Shown one piece after another: positions 53,766-62,517 of a stretch of 64,000 nucleotides of DNA; the first letter of the stretch is position 1; every line of letters starts with the position of its first letter. The notes beneath the pieces were generated by a model. That model saw nothing but the letters and a program-made list of their open reading frames with translations, was not told the origin of the DNA and searched no databases. Source of the DNA: Aureivirga marina (GTDB lineage Bacteria > Bacteroidota > Bacteroidia > Flavobacteriales > Flavobacteriaceae); assembly GCF_015767265.1 (NCBI RefSeq), contig NZ_JADPIB010000003.1, positions 186,001-250,000 on the forward strand. The letters run 5' to 3'. A program made the translations under genes and the position numbers.

Positions 53766-54090
53766 TTCTTTTTGTTTAAAAATAAATTTCTGCTAAAGTA
53801 TTGAAAAAATCAGGAAAAATGTATTTAAAATATGTTTAATTTTTCTTAGAATTTATAAGGAATTTAAGGAGAAAAAAGTGTGGAAAACAAGTTCTTTAAA
53901 ATGTATGTTTTTAAAGATAAATTTTTTATAAAAATGGAATAGAAACTATATAAAAAACAAAAACCCACTCTGAGATTGAGTGGGAAAAATTGCTATGAAA
54001 AAGAAAAAGTCATTATTAGTATGTGTCTAATAACAATGCAAATATATGTGGTAACTTTTATATATGCAAGACTTTTTTCAAATATTTTTA
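53766..54090. other. 325-bp intergenic region between dnaJ and gcvT
   Basis: It holds the dnaJ terminator (53955-53984) and a short inverted repeat, TTATTAG/CTAATAA (54013-54033), of unknown meaning. The remainder is A+T-rich and should contain the gcvT promoter, though no TAnnTTTG box was seen. Confidence 0.5.
53955..53984 (-). terminator. Rho-independent terminator after dnaJ
   Basis: On the minus strand CCCACTC (53984-53978) and GAGTGGG (53970-53964) form a 7-bp GC-rich stem with a 7-base loop, followed by TTTTTG and more T residues. It lies about 107 bp past the dnaJ stop. Confidence 0.75.
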
Positions 54091-55221
54091 TTAAGAAAAC
54101 ATGTCTTTTACCTTTTCAAAGAATGATTTCTCTGATTTAGAAGGTTTTGGGACAAAATTTGTGTCCTCAGACATTTTTTCAAAAAATGCTTTTTGTTCTT
54201 TGTTTAAGTGTTGAGGTGTCCAAACATTCACATGAACAAGTAAATCTCCTGTTCCATATCCTTCAATACTTGGTAATCCTTTTCCTCTTAAGCGTAAAAT
54301 CTTTCCAGATTGTGTTCCTTGTTTTACAGGAATTTTTACTTTACCTGTTACAGTTTCTATTTCTTTAGAAGCTCCTAAAGCTGCTTCAGAAAAACTTACA
54401 TATAAATCATAATGTAAATTGTTTCCTTCACGTTTTAAAGTTTCATGAGCTACTTCTTCTATTACAACAAGTAAATCTCCAGGAATAGAATGATCTCCAG
54501 GAGCTTCATTTCCTTTTCCACCTACTTTAAGTTGAATCCCTTCTGTAACTCCAGCTGGAATTTTGATAGAAACCATTTCCTCTTTCATAATCAAACCATC
54601 AGCATCAGCACCATTTGGTCTATTATTAAGAGTTTGTCCACTTCCGTGACAAGTAGGACAAGCAGATGCAGTTTGCATTCTTCCTAGAATAGTGTTTGTC
54701 ACTTTCATTACTTGTCCAGTTCCATTACATGTAGAACATGTAGAATAACGAACACCTTCTGCTTGAACTTTACGTTTTACTTTTACTTTCTTTTCAACAC
54801 CTTTTGCGATGTCTTCTAAAGTAAGTTTAACACGGATTCGAAGATTCGAACCTTTAGTTCTTCTTGGACCACGACTTCCGCCACCAAATCCACCTCCGAA
54901 ACCTCCACCAAAGGCGCTTCCGAAGATATCTCCAAATTGGCTAAAGATATCATCCATATTCATTCCACCAGCTCCGTGGAATCCGCCACCAGCTCCACCT
55001 TCAAAGGCAGCATGTCCAAACTGATCATAACGAGCTTTTTTATTCTCGTCACTTAGAATTTCATAAGCCTCCGCTGCTTGTTTAAACTTTTCTTCAGCTT
55101 CTTTATCACCTGGATTTTTATCTGGGTGATATTTAATAGCCATTTTTCTATAAGCTTTTTTTATCTCAACAGTTGTAGCACTTTTTGTAACTCCAAGTAT
55201 TTCGTAATAATCCTGTTTCAT
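54091..55221 (-). CDS. dnaJ: Chaperone DnaJ (Hsp40)
   Basis: DnaJ delivers substrates to DnaK and stimulates its ATPase. The 376-aa protein has the J domain with HPD (in YHPDKNPGD, about residues 33-41), a Gly/Phe-rich linker (about 80-115) and a C-terminal substrate domain. The zinc region shows only two CxxCxGxG motifs, CSTCNGTG and CPTCHGSG, instead of four, so one zinc centre seems missing. It follows grpE by 16 bp in an operon and has its own terminator downstream. Confidence 0.95.
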   Translation of the reverse strand: MKQDYYEILGVTKSATTVEIKKAYRKMAIKYHPDKNPGDKEAEEKFKQAAEAYEILSDENKKARYDQFGHAAFEGGAGGGFHGAGGMNMDDIFSQFGDIFGSAFGGGFGGGFGGGSRGPRRTKGSNLRIRVKLTLEDIAKGVEKKVKVKRKVQAEGVRYSTCSTCNGTGQVMKVTNTILGRMQTASACPTCHGSGQTLNNRPNGADADGLIMKEEMVSIKIPAGVTEGIQLKVGGKGNEAPGDHSIPGDLLVVIEEVAHETLKREGNNLHYDLYVSFSEAALGASKEIETVTGKVKIPVKQGTQSGKILRLRGKGLPSIEGYGTGDLLVHVNVWTPQHLNKEQKAFFEKMSEDTNFVPKPSKSEKSFFEKVKDMFS

Positions 55222-55237
55222 GACTTTGTGTGGGGTA

Positions 55238-55777
55238 TTAGTGTCCGATAACTACTTTAGGGAAACGAATTGTTTTGTCTCCAAGTTTATATCCTTGTTC
55301 TACAACATCAATGATTTTTCCTTTTAAATCTTCTGATGGTGCAGGAATTTGTGTAATTGCTTCGTGTTCTTCAGCATCAAATGTATCACCAACTTTAACT
55401 TCAATAGCTAATAAACCTTTTTGAGTTAATGTATTGTGTAATTTGTCAGAGATTAATTTCATTCCTTGGAATAAAGAATCATCTTCCGCTTTTTTGATTT
55501 CTGCCAAACCTCTATCAAAATCATCTAAAATTGGCAGTAAAACTGTCATTAATTCTTGGTTGGCAGTTTTAAATAAATCTAATCTTTCCTTTGCAGTTCT
55601 TTTTTTATAATTTTCAAACTCAGCAAAAAGACGTAAGAATTTTTCTTTTTCTTGTTTCACTTGCTCTTCAAGCTCAGCAATAGGATCTTTTGCTTCTGTA
55701 TTTTCTTTAGAAGTATCCTCTGCATTGTTCACTTTTTTATTCTCTAAATCTTTATCGTCTGTTTTATTCTTGCTCAT
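55238..55777 (-). CDS. grpE: Nucleotide exchange factor GrpE
   Basis: GrpE releases ADP from DnaK. The 179-aa protein starts at the ATG 55777 ([10 protein letters not shown]); an upstream ATG at 55828 would add a hydrophobic-basic leader not seen in the family. After an acidic disordered N-terminus comes the coiled coil ([21 protein letters not shown]) and the beta-domain with [11 protein letters not shown] and [12 protein letters not shown]. It forms an operon with dnaJ and has a palindromic site upstream (55840-55852). Confidence 0.93.
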   Translation of the reverse strand: MSKNKTDDKDLENKKVNNAEDTSKENTEAKDPIAELEEQVKQEKEKFLRLFAEFENYKKRTAKERLDLFKTANQELMTVLLPILDDFDRGLAEIKKAEDDSLFQGMKLISDKLHNTLTQKGLLAIEVKVGDTFDAEEHEAITQIPAPSEDLKGKIIDVVEQGYKLGDKTIRFPKVVIGH

Positions 55778-55839
55778 AAGATGTTTATTATAATAATTTT
55801 TGATTTTGCTTAACAAATTCATTGCCATTAATGTTTTTG

Positions 55840-55852
55840 TGACATCCTGTCA
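55840..55852 (-). promoter_or_regulatory. TGACA-N3-TGTCA palindrome upstream of grpE
   Basis: A perfect 5-bp inverted repeat with a 3-bp spacer lies 63-75 bp upstream of the grpE ATG, just after a terminator-like hairpin. Its place suggests an operator controlling the grpE-dnaJ heat-shock operon. It is not the CIRCE element, whose half-sites differ. Confidence 0.4.
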
Positions 55853-55857
55853 GAAAT

Positions 55858-55879
55858 AACGCCCACAAAAGTGAGCGTT
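55858..55879 (-). terminator. Hairpin after murA
   Basis: On the minus strand AACGCTCAC and GTGGGCGTT pair (one wobble) around TTTT. The following T content is low, so termination may be weak. It separates murA from the grpE promoter region. Confidence 0.5.
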
Positions 55880-55911
55880 TATGACATTATTAAGACAAAA
55901 TGTATTTTTTA

Positions 55912-57219
55912 CTAATCTATTCTTTCGATTTTAGCTCCAATTGCACGAAGTCTTTCATCAATATATTGATATCCTCTGTCTATTTGTTCAATATTATGAA
56001 TCGTACTTGTTCCTTTTGCAGAAAGTGCTGCAATAAGAAGTGAAATTCCAGCACGGATATCTGGAGAAGTCATTGTTGTAGCTTTTAAAGTAGATTCGTG
56101 ATTCATTCCGATTACAGTTGCTCTATGTGGATCACAAAGAATTACTTTTGCTCCCATATCGATTAATTTATCTACGAAGAATAATCTACTTTCAAACATT
56201 TTTTGGTGAATTAATACACTTCCTTTTGCTTGTGTTGCAACCACTAAAATGATACTTAATAAATCTGGTGTAAATCCTGGCCAAGGAGCATCAGAAACAG
56301 TTAAGATAGAACCATCCATAAAGTTTTGAACTTCATAAGATTCTTGTTCTGGAATAAAAATATCATCATTTACTTTCTCTAATTTGATTCCAAGTTTAGA
56401 GAAAATAGTAGGAATTACTCCTAAATCTTTCCAACTAACATTCTTAATCGTTAATTCCGATTTTGTCATTGCAGCCATACCAATCCAACTTCCAATTTCA
56501 ATCATATCTGGAAGAATTCTATGTGTACAACCTCCTAATTTTTCAACACCTTCAATTGTTAATAGGTTAGAAGCAATTCCTGAAATTTTTGCTCCCATTC
56601 TGTTTAACATTTTACAAAGTTGTTGAATATATGGTTCACAAGCTGCATTATATATTGTGGTTGTTCCTTTAGCTAAAACAGCTGCCATAATAATATTTGC
56701 TGTCCCAGTTACAGAAGCTTCATCTAAAAGCATATCAACTCCGTGAAGTTCTTCTGCTTCTACACCATAAAAATATTCTTCTCTGTTATATCTGAATTTG
56801 GCTCCAAGTTTAATGAAACCTTCAAAGTGTGTATCTAATCTTCTTCTTCCAATTTTATCTCCTCCTGGTCTTGGAATATATCCTTTTCCAAAACGAGCTA
56901 ATAAAGGCCCAACAATCATGATAGATCCTCTAAGAGAACTTCCATCTTTTTTGAATTGTTCGGATTCTAAGTAGGCTAAATTTAAATCATCTGCTTGGAA
57001 GCTATACGAATCTGGAGATAATTGTTCTTTTTTAACTCCTAATTGTTCTAAAATATAGATAAGCTTATTAACGTCTCTAATATTTGGAACATTTTCTATA
57101 ATTACTTTTTCATCTGTTAGCAAAACTGCACATAGAATCTGTAATGCTTCATTTTTTGCACCTTGTGGTGTAATGCTTCCTCTTAATTTATGTCCTCCTT
57201 CTATTTTAAATGTAGCCAT
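55912..57219 (-). CDS. murA: UDP-N-acetylglucosamine 1-carboxyvinyltransferase
   Basis: MurA adds enolpyruvate from PEP to UDP-GlcNAc, the first committed step of peptidoglycan synthesis. The 435-aa protein has the PQGAKNEALQ substrate loop (Lys22/Asn23) and the catalytic loop RPGGDKIGRRRLDTH. At the position of the usual active-site Cys (Cys115 in E. coli) there is Asp121, a change known to give fosfomycin insensitivity in other bacteria. It lies 11 bp downstream of the DUF4290 gene and is probably co-transcribed with it. Confidence 0.95.
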   Translation of the reverse strand: MATFKIEGGHKLRGSITPQGAKNEALQILCAVLLTDEKVIIENVPNIRDVNKLIYILEQLGVKKEQLSPDSYSFQADDLNLAYLESEQFKKDGSSLRGSIMIVGPLLARFGKGYIPRPGGDKIGRRRLDTHFEGFIKLGAKFRYNREEYFYGVEAEELHGVDMLLDEASVTGTANIIMAAVLAKGTTTIYNAACEPYIQQLCKMLNRMGAKISGIASNLLTIEGVEKLGGCTHRILPDMIEIGSWIGMAAMTKSELTIKNVSWKDLGVIPTIFSKLGIKLEKVNDDIFIPEQESYEVQNFMDGSILTVSDAPWPGFTPDLLSIILVVATQAKGSVLIHQKMFESRLFFVDKLIDMGAKVILCDPHRATVIGMNHESTLKATTMTSPDIRAGISLLIAALSAKGTSTIHNIEQIDRGYQYIDERLRAIGAKIERID

Positions 57220-57230
57220 GTAATTTAATA

Positions 57231-57977
57231 CTATTTTTTAGTTCTTTGATAGTTTGTTTTATTGTTATTATTTCTTCTTTGGTGTTGGTTATTATTGCTA
57301 TAATTTGATCGATTGTTATTTCGATTATTATTATTGTTATTGTCCCTTGAGTTTGAAGTATTTGATCCGTAACTTACACTATTAGGGCTTTTCTTCGGAG
57401 TTTTTACAGATTTAGTTTTAATTAAAGTTTTAGAATCTGATAGAACTTCATCCGATTCTCTTAAATCAATTCCTCCTTTAGAAAGCTCATATAAATGTTT
57501 AAATATTACATCATCTTTTACAACATCTTTATTCCAATTCAAGAAACATTTCTTCATATGGTTTGCAATTGTATAAATCAATGCATCTTTTTGTTCCCCA
57601 TCTTCCCAAGTTAAAGCAACATCAATCATCGTTTGAATATTATGTCCATAAAAACGATATTTTGAAGCAGATTTAGGATAAGGTAATTTATCTGGCTTTT
57701 GTGTTAATTCTTCTCTAGATGGTTTTTCATAAGGTGAATCAACATCCAAATCGAATTTTGCCATGATGAATAATTGATCCCAAAGTTTATGTTGAAAATC
57801 TGGAACATCTCTTAAATGCGGTTGTAGATTCCCCATCACATCAATAATCGCTTTTGCCATCTTATTACGCTCATCTCTATCTTCAAGGGATTTACAATGA
57901 TTTACTAATTTTTGTATATGACGCCCATATTCTGGAATGATTAAAGGCTTTCTTTCTGAATTATATTCTAGTTCCAT
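57231..57977 (-). CDS. DUF4290 family protein
   Basis: The 248-aa protein starts MELEYNSERKPLIIPEYGRHIQKLV with HCKSLEDRDERNKMAKAIIDVMGNLQPHLRDV, the DUF4290 pattern conserved in Bacteroidota. The C-terminal 50 residues are low-complexity, rich in Asn, Arg and Gln (for example SNNNQHQRRNNNNKTN), likely disordered and possibly RNA-binding. Conserved position before murA suggests a cell-wall or housekeeping link, but the function is unknown. Confidence 0.88.
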   Translation of the reverse strand: MELEYNSERKPLIIPEYGRHIQKLVNHCKSLEDRDERNKMAKAIIDVMGNLQPHLRDVPDFQHKLWDQLFIMAKFDLDVDSPYEKPSREELTQKPDKLPYPKSASKYRFYGHNIQTMIDVALTWEDGEQKDALIYTIANHMKKCFLNWNKDVVKDDVIFKHLYELSKGGIDLRESDEVLSDSKTLIKTKSVKTPKKSPNSVSYGSNTSNSRDNNNNNNRNNNRSNYSNNNQHQRRNNNNKTNYQRTKK

Positions 57978-58327
57978 TTCTGTCTCAGTATTTTAGGTGT
58001 TATTTTCTTCTAAAAGATACGTTTTGCAAATTACGATTTTTTATTTTCTAAACAATCATAGTACCAAAACATTTCTAGCGCTTTCTTTTTTATAAAACGT
58101 TTTCTTTTCTATTTGTTAATATTAATTTTAAACAAATTATTTTTTAGATTTTTTTTAAAATTTCATAACGCTTTTTTCATCACAAAAACTTTACTTTTAA
58201 ACGCAAAAAATATAGTTTTGCTTAATCATAAAGAAACTAAGAAAATTTTTAGAAAGTTTAAATTTTCTACTTACTTTTGCGTAGGTTCGAAAACAAAATA
58301 TTGACACAATAAATAATTATAACATAA
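57978..58327. other. 350-bp divergent intergenic region before sucD
   Basis: A+T-rich with many T and A runs. It contains a TACTTTTG promoter motif (58272-58279) facing sucD. The short open frame here does not look like a real gene. A divergent promoter for the DUF4290-murA operon must also lie here. Confidence 0.5.
58272..58279 (+). promoter_or_regulatory. Probable -7 promoter element for sucD
   Basis: TACTTTTG fits TAnnTTTG and lies 48 bp before the sucD ATG. Confidence 0.5.
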
Positions 58328-59203
58328 ATGAGCGTCTTAGTAAATAAAGATTCGAAAATCATTGTACAAGGATTTACAGGAAGTGAAGGAACTTTCCACG
58401 CTTCTCAAATGATAGAATACGGAACGAATATCGTTGGTGGTGTTACTCCAGGAAAAGGTGGACAAACACACTTAGACAAACCAGTATTTAATACTGTACT
58501 AGATGCAGTAAATCAAGTAGGAGCTGATACTTCTATTATTTTTGTACCACCAGCATTTGCAGCAGATGCTATTATGGAATCTGCAGATGCAGGAATTAAA
58601 GTGATTATCTGTATTACAGAAGGAATTCCTGTTGCAGATATGACTAAAGTAAAAGAATATATCGCAGATAAAGATTGTAGATTAGTTGGTCCTAACTGTC
58701 CAGGAGTTATTACTCCAGAAGAAGCTAAAGTTGGAATTATGCCAGGATTTATTTTCAAAAAAGGAAACGTTGGAATCGTATCTAAATCTGGAACTTTAAC
58801 TTACGAAGCTGCTGATCAAGTTGTAAAACAAGGATTTGGTGTAACTACTGCAATCGGAATTGGTGGAGATCCAATTATTGGAACTACTACTAAAGAAGCT
58901 GTAGAGTTATTAATGAACGATGATGAAACAGAATGTATTGTAATGATCGGTGAAATCGGTGGACAATTAGAAGCAGAAGCTGCTGAATGGATTAAAGCTG
59001 ACGGAAACAGAAAACCTGTTGTTGGATTTATCGCTGGGCAAACTGCTCCTGCTGGTAGAACAATGGGACACGCTGGTGCAATCGTTGGAGGAAAAGATGA
59101 TACTGCACAAGCTAAAATGGAAATCTTAGCTGCTAACGGAATTCACGTTGTAAGTTCTCCTGCTAAAATTGGAGAGAAAGTTGCTGAGGTTTTAGGAAAA
59201 TAA
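58328..59203 (+). CDS. sucD: Succinyl-CoA synthetase alpha subunit
   Basis: The alpha subunit binds CoA and carries the phosphohistidine in the citric-acid-cycle enzyme that makes ATP or GTP from succinyl-CoA. The 291-aa protein shows [13 protein letters not shown] (CoA site; the more common form has GxQGTFH), [23 protein letters not shown] and [11 protein letters not shown] with the phosphorylated His. The beta-subunit gene sucC is not adjacent, as is frequent in this group. It has its own promoter and terminator. Confidence 0.95.
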   Translation: MSVLVNKDSKIIVQGFTGSEGTFHASQMIEYGTNIVGGVTPGKGGQTHLDKPVFNTVLDAVNQVGADTSIIFVPPAFAADAIMESADAGIKVIICITEGIPVADMTKVKEYIADKDCRLVGPNCPGVITPEEAKVGIMPGFIFKKGNVGIVSKSGTLTYEAADQVVKQGFGVTTAIGIGGDPIIGTTTKEAVELLMNDDETECIVMIGEIGGQLEAEAAEWIKADGNRKPVVGFIAGQTAPAGRTMGHAGAIVGGKDDTAQAKMEILAANGIHVVSSPAKIGEKVAEVLGK

Positions 59204-59233
59204 TCTGAGAATAGATTTAAAACTTTATAAATT

Positions 59234-59270
59234 AAGATGCCTTGAAATGTTTATTTTGAGGCATCTTTTT
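59234..59270 (+). terminator. Rho-independent terminator after sucD
   Basis: AAGATGCC (59234-59241) pairs with GGCATCTT (59260-59267), followed by T residues. Confidence 0.75.
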
Positions 59271-59303
59271 TGTTGGAATAAATGCGACAAAGTTTAAGTT
59301 ATT

Positions 59304-59311
59304 TATATTTG
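59304..59311 (+). promoter_or_regulatory. Probable -7 promoter element for the aminopeptidase gene
   Basis: TATATTTG fits TAnnTTTG and lies 24 bp before the ATG at 59336. Its position inside the longer open frame supports the later start. Confidence 0.5.
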
Positions 59312-59335
59312 TTTCAATATTTAAAAAATAATTTT

Positions 59336-60772
59336 ATGAAAATCATTCATGTACTTTCTTTGTGTCTTTTAATTTTTACTTCTTCTTTTAGTCAGAATAG
59401 AAATTTTGATAAAGATTATTTAAGTAAAGAATTTCACAAAGAAAGAAGAGAAGCTGTAAGAAAAAAATTACCAAAGAATAGCGTTGCTGTTTTCTTTGCA
59501 AATCCTATAAGAAATCGTTCTAATGATGTTGATTATGTATATCATCAAAATCCAGACTTTTATTATTTAACTGGACATAAAGAGCCAAATGCTGTTTTAG
59601 TTATTTTTTCAGAAACACAAAAAAATGGAGAAGATGAAATTTTATTTGTAGAGAAAAAAAATACACATTATGAGAAATGGAATGGACCAATGCTTGGTGT
59701 AAATGGTGCGAAAAATGAGTTAGGTTTTAATTATGCCACAACTGGGACACAATTTATAAATGGCGCTATAGACTTTAAGAAATTTGATAAAGTAATGTTT
59801 TTCGATTTTGAAAATGATTATAGAAATCATAGAGATAAAGATGCAGATTTATATAAATTAATTGAGAGTTTTAAAAAGCAATTAATGTCTAAAAATTTAG
59901 ATAATGATGGTGTAAAACTTCATTCTGGAATTGATATTTATTCTTTAAATCGAATTATGGACGATCTTAGAGGAATTAAACAAAAAGAAGAGCTACGTTT
60001 ACTTAAAAAAGCAATTGAAATTTCTGCAATCGGTCAAATTGAAGTTATGAAAGCAATTCATCCAAATATGACAGAAAGAGAAGTGCAAGGAATTCATGAA
60101 TTTATTTATAAAAAATATGGTTCGGAATATGAAGGTTATCCTTCTATTGTTGGAGCTGGACATAATGGTTGTGTTTTACATTATATAGCGAATAATAAAA
60201 CAAAAATGGATGGAGAATTAATTCTAATGGATCTTGGTGCGGAATATCATGGTTATACTGCGGATGTTACTAGAACAATTCCTGTAAATGGAAAATTTAC
60301 TCCAGAACAAAAAGCTATTTATGATATTGTTTATGAAGCTCAATCTGCTGGAATTGCAGAAGCAAAAGCTGGTAAAAGTTTTTTTGCTCCAAATTTTGCT
60401 GCCAGAGAAGTTATTAATAAAGGTTTAGCGAAACTTGGAATTATTTCTTCTCCTTCTGCTAAACATGATTATTTACCACACGGAACTTCTCATCATCTTG
60501 GTTTAGATGTTCATGATAGAGGAGGTTATGGAAATCTTGAGAAAAATATGGTGATTACTGTTGAACCTGGAATTTATATTCCTGAAGGAAGTCCTTGTGA
60601 TGAAAAATGGTGGGGAATTGCTGTTCGTATTGAAGATGATATTTTGATTACTGATGGAGAACCAATTAATCTTTCTGAAATGGCTCCAAGAAAGTCGGAA
60701 GACATTGAGAAACTTATGAGTGAAAAAAGTCCTTTAGACGATTTTAAACTTCCAGAACTTCAAACAAAATAA
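59336..60772 (+). CDS. Secreted Xaa-Pro aminopeptidase (peptidase M24, aminopeptidase P)
   Basis: The 478-aa metallopeptidase removes N-terminal residues before proline. The start at 59336 begins a signal peptide (KIIHVLSLCLLIFTSSFSQ), while an ATG at 59282 would precede the promoter motif. The AMP_N domain includes RSNDVDYVYHQNPDFYYLTG. The catalytic M24 domain has metal ligands in LMDLGAEYHGYTADVTRT, HGTSHHLGLDVHD, TVEPGIYIP and VRIEDD. It probably works in the periplasm on peptides taken up for growth. It ends at a strong terminator. Confidence 0.92.
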   Translation: MKIIHVLSLCLLIFTSSFSQNRNFDKDYLSKEFHKERREAVRKKLPKNSVAVFFANPIRNRSNDVDYVYHQNPDFYYLTGHKEPNAVLVIFSETQKNGEDEILFVEKKNTHYEKWNGPMLGVNGAKNELGFNYATTGTQFINGAIDFKKFDKVMFFDFENDYRNHRDKDADLYKLIESFKKQLMSKNLDNDGVKLHSGIDIYSLNRIMDDLRGIKQKEELRLLKKAIEISAIGQIEVMKAIHPNMTEREVQGIHEFIYKKYGSEYEGYPSIVGAGHNGCVLHYIANNKTKMDGELILMDLGAEYHGYTADVTRTIPVNGKFTPEQKAIYDIVYEAQSAGIAEAKAGKSFFAPNFAAREVINKGLAKLGIISSPSAKHDYLPHGTSHHLGLDVHDRGGYGNLEKNMVITVEPGIYIPEGSPCDEKWWGIAVRIEDDILITDGEPINLSEMAPRKSEDIEKLMSEKSPLDDFKLPELQTK

Positions 60773-60805
60773 ACAGAAAAATTTCTTATAAAAAATATTT
60801 ATCGA

Positions 60806-60854
60806 ATTCTTATAGGAACTTTATTTATTAGTTCTTATAAGAATTTATTTTTTA
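60806..60854 (+). terminator. Rho-independent terminator after aminopeptidase gene
   Basis: ATTCTTATAGGAAC (60806-60819) and GTTCTTATAAGAAT (60831-60844) form a 14-bp stem with one G-U pair and an 11-base loop, followed by a T-rich tract. Confidence 0.75.
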
Positions 60855-61460
60855 AAATGGTTATGAAAAAGATGCTATTTCTGATGAGGTTCTATATTTC
60901 TATCTGAAACTATATCTAACTCTTTTTGTTTATAAATCAATTTCTACTAAAAGTGTAGCGAAAATTTAATTTGAAAATTTGAAATGTTAATCTATTGCTC
61001 TTACTTATTATATAATTCAATTTTATATGAGTTTTTATGAAAGTAGAGGAGAAGTTGCTTTAAATTATGTAGCATAAATATCATGAAAAAACCGAAATCA
61101 GATTTTAAAACACGAATTTATTCATTTATAAAGTAATTTCTTCTTATTTCAAGTTTGATTTAGATTGTTTTTTGAATAATTATTAAAATAATAAGCTTAA
61201 AATTATATTGTATCTAATGACTTTCGAGAATGAATTATGATATTCGTAATTTTTAAACTTAATTGCTTTGAATTTGTTGAGGTTAGGAGAGAAGTTACTA
61301 TGTATTGTGTAGTGTAAATATGTGTTTTAGAAAATCTATATTTTGAAAAAGAAAATTTGAAATTCCAAAGTAATTTTTGTATTATAATATAAAATCTTTT
61401 ACATTTGAGTGTGTAATACTGTGAATGTTCTTTTTTTTAACAAACTTCTAGTAAAGAAAT
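60855..61460. other. Gene-free stretch with degenerate repeats
   Basis: This 606-bp A+T-rich stretch has no credible gene. A segment beginning GAAGTT at about 61051 recurs at about 61291 (offset 240; 24 of 31 bases match from GAAGTT to AAATAT), and AAAGTAATTT recurs at 61130 and 61368. GAAAATTTGAAAT occurs at 60973 and 61351. The pattern suggests decayed copies of one element at the junction between the conserved chromosome and the accessory genes that follow. Confidence 0.5.
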
Positions 61461-61476
61461 AAACGGAGTTCCGTTT
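61461..61476. repeat. AACGG/CCGTT palindrome before 5'-nucleotidase gene
   Basis: AAACGGA and TCCGTTT flank a 2-bp spacer (61461-61476), 35 bp before the gene. It shares the AACGG...CCGTT motif with the site at 63554-63590 and may be a recombination or regulatory site. Confidence 0.5.
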
Positions 61477-61511
61477 GTGCATAAATTTTAGCCAATAAAA
61501 TCAAAAAAAAT

Positions 61512-62444
61512 ATGCCAGTAGACTTTTCAGATATATTAGTAATAGGTGTTTCTTCAAGAGCATTATTTGACTTGGAAGAAGAGAATTCAGTATTCGAAAA
61601 AGAAGGAATAGAAGGATACAGAAAATATCAACAAGAAAAAGAAAACGACTCACTAAAACCAGGAACTGCATTTATCCTCGTTAAAAGTTTACTAGAATTA
61701 AATAATCAAGCTGACAAGAGAATAGTCGAAGTGGTTGTAATGTCTAGAAATAGCCCAGAAACAGGAGTAAGAATGCTAAATTCAATTAATGAGCACAAAC
61801 TAGATATTACCAGAGTAGCACTTTCAGGAGGTGAACCACTTTCACCTTATATAGACGCTTATGATGTGGATTTGTTTCTTTCAAAAGACGTTAAAGATGT
61901 ACAAACAGTAATAGATTCTAGAGCTTGCGCAGCTGCTACAATTTATGACCCACCAACTGAATTTGATCCAAGCGACAATCGAGTTAAAATCGCTTTTGAT
62001 GCAGATGCGGTTTTATTTTCGGAAGACTCTGAGTACAGATACAAAACTGAAGGCATAGACGCATTTCATAAGTTTGAATCAGAACATGTAGACGAGCCTT
62101 TAAAGGAAGGACCTTTTGCTAAGCTTTTAATAAAACTCTCTAAGATTCAAGAGCATTTACCTACAACAATTGAATTAACTCCTTTGAGATTATCAATTGT
62201 TACAGCAAGAAATGCTCCTTCTCATATGAGAGTAATAAAGACTTTAAGAAAATGGAGAGTTTATGTTGATGAAGCTCATTTTTTAGGTGGCCTTTCTAAG
62301 GATAAAGTATTAAAAGCATTTGGTGCACATATATTTTTTGATGATCAAGAGACACACCTCAATGCCACAAGTAAGGTAGTGCCTTCAGGTAAAGTACCAT
62401 ATAGTTCTGATTCAAAAATGAACACAATTGAAAAGAAAAAATAA
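61512..62444 (+). CDS. Cytosolic 5'-nucleotidase (cN-I family)
   Basis: The 310-aa protein matches the cN-I 5'-nucleotidase family (PF06189): VIGVSSRALFDLEEEN, VVVMSRNSPETGVRML, SGGEPLSPYIDAY and the catalytic IAFDADAVLFSEDSE (residues 160-174) with the aspartate nucleophile pair. It dephosphorylates nucleoside monophosphates. It is full length. It begins a run of same-strand genes separated by inverted-repeat spacers after a gene-free region, so it looks acquired; a role in nucleotide-based defence is possible but unproven. Confidence 0.87.
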   Translation: MPVDFSDILVIGVSSRALFDLEEENSVFEKEGIEGYRKYQQEKENDSLKPGTAFILVKSLLELNNQADKRIVEVVVMSRNSPETGVRMLNSINEHKLDITRVALSGGEPLSPYIDAYDVDLFLSKDVKDVQTVIDSRACAAATIYDPPTEFDPSDNRVKIAFDADAVLFSEDSEYRYKTEGIDAFHKFESEHVDEPLKEGPFAKLLIKLSKIQEHLPTTIELTPLRLSIVTARNAPSHMRVIKTLRKWRVYVDEAHFLGGLSKDKVLKAFGAHIFFDDQETHLNATSKVVPSGKVPYSSDSKMNTIEKKK

Positions 62445-62477
62445 AATTGGCTATAATACTATATAAAAATGTATTAA

Positions 62478-62503
62478 AACGCATTTTATTCTAAACGTTA
62501 CCC
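62478..62503. repeat. AACG/CGTT inverted repeat and GTTACCC before DUF3644 gene
   Basis: AACG (62478-62481) and CGTT (62496-62499) bracket 14 bases, and GTTACCC (62497-62503) is the inverse of GGGTAAC found just after the gene (63523-63529). The matched ends flank the DUF3644 gene like cassette borders. The arms are short, so chance is possible. Confidence 0.35.
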
Positions 62504-62517
62504 ATAAAAAACAATAA

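Noticed and set aside
54013-54033. TTATTAG/CTAATAA hairpin as the dnaJ terminator
   Set aside because: A weak A+T stem without a clear T-tail on the dnaJ strand; the GC-rich hairpin at 53964-53984 is the better terminator.
54809-55024. Proline-rich open frame on the plus strand opposite dnaJ
   Set aside because: It mirrors the Gly-rich linker codons of dnaJ on the other strand and has no start context; it is a shadow frame.
55778-55828. Longer start for grpE at ATG 55828
   Set aside because: It adds a leader not found in GrpE. The ATG at 55777 gives the normal acidic N-terminus.
58113-58304. Short open frame upstream of sucD
   Set aside because: A Phe/Leu/Lys-rich translation of A+T-rich promoter DNA; it overlaps the TACTTTTG promoter motif and has no family features.
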